From NCBI RefSeq assembly GCF_964340395.1, contig NC_135556.1, positions 15,833,600-15,897,599 of the forward strand: a stretch of DNA of 64,000 bases. The letters are read 5' to 3'. The DNA comes from Glandiceps talaboti. Lineage: Eukaryota; Hemichordata; Enteropneusta; Spengelidae. A model generated the notes under the pieces. That model did no database searches. It was given only the letters and a program-made list of their open reading frames with translations, and was not told the origin of the DNA. This document shows, piece by piece, positions 63,856-64,000 of the stretch (positions are counted from its first letter, which is position 1; each line of letters begins with the position of its first letter). The translations under genes were made by a program, and so were the position numbers.

Positions 63856-64000
63856 GTTGTATTTTTCAGTTCGGAGTTATTATAAGTCCATTGTCAACAT
63901 TAACACAACACAGTACACCTTAAGTTACTAGCCTTGAATTCAGTGGAATCAAGATTGTAGATGTTTATTTCATTACATAATTCAGACACATGCACTAAGG

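Overview
The window looks like nuclear DNA of an invertebrate animal, most likely a marine bilaterian. It is AT-rich and gene-poor, with spliced genes (GT-AG introns), long microsatellites, many minisatellites, palindromic MITEs and DNA-transposon remnants. The octamer TACATGTA and dispersed 'AAGGTCA ... GGACGGATGGACAG ... AGCCCCCT' repeats recur throughout. Both are familiar from molluscan, brachiopod, hemichordate and cephalochordate genomes, but I cannot assign the phylum from sequence alone. No bacterial operon, phage, CRISPR array or rRNA gene is present.

Layout. 1-3211 is dominated by a 1,455-bp block present twice in tandem (period 1,460) with no difference that I could see. 3212-6774 is intergenic, with a ~115-bp minisatellite. 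6775-8717 holds a complete two-exon plus-strand gene for a secreted protein of 247 residues: signal peptide, strongly acidic middle, a basic segment between two cysteines, then ten Gly/Lys/His-rich PGKGSKEHGR-type repeats. I recognise no family; this is the best candidate for an undescribed protein. 9566-11057 holds a dispersed repeat relic and a 1,243-bp inverted-repeat element. 11058-13339 is intergenic.

From 13340 to (probably) 63855, one minus-strand gene covers the rest of the window. Its reconstructed 250-residue product is a four-pass membrane protein of the TMEM272-like family with four PPxY motifs in its N-terminal tail. Five 3' coding exons (13340-26913) are well supported by sequence, phase and splice sites. 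Exon 59494-59550 is likely, and a 12-base first coding exon at 63844-63855 is tentative. The gene converges with the secreted-protein gene.

The introns, one of about 32.6 kb, carry nearly all the repeats. These include a three-member palindromic MITE family, a hAT-like element with an 8-bp target-site duplication, a 647-bp element with a 5-bp target-site duplication, a LINE ORF2 relic, and several tandem arrays. Among the arrays are a 62-bp unit built from two 31-bp halves, a 34-bp unit carrying TGATGTCA, and a 42-bp unit carrying TTTGAATTCAAA. Most remaining short open frames look like chance or repeat-derived frames and were not annotated.
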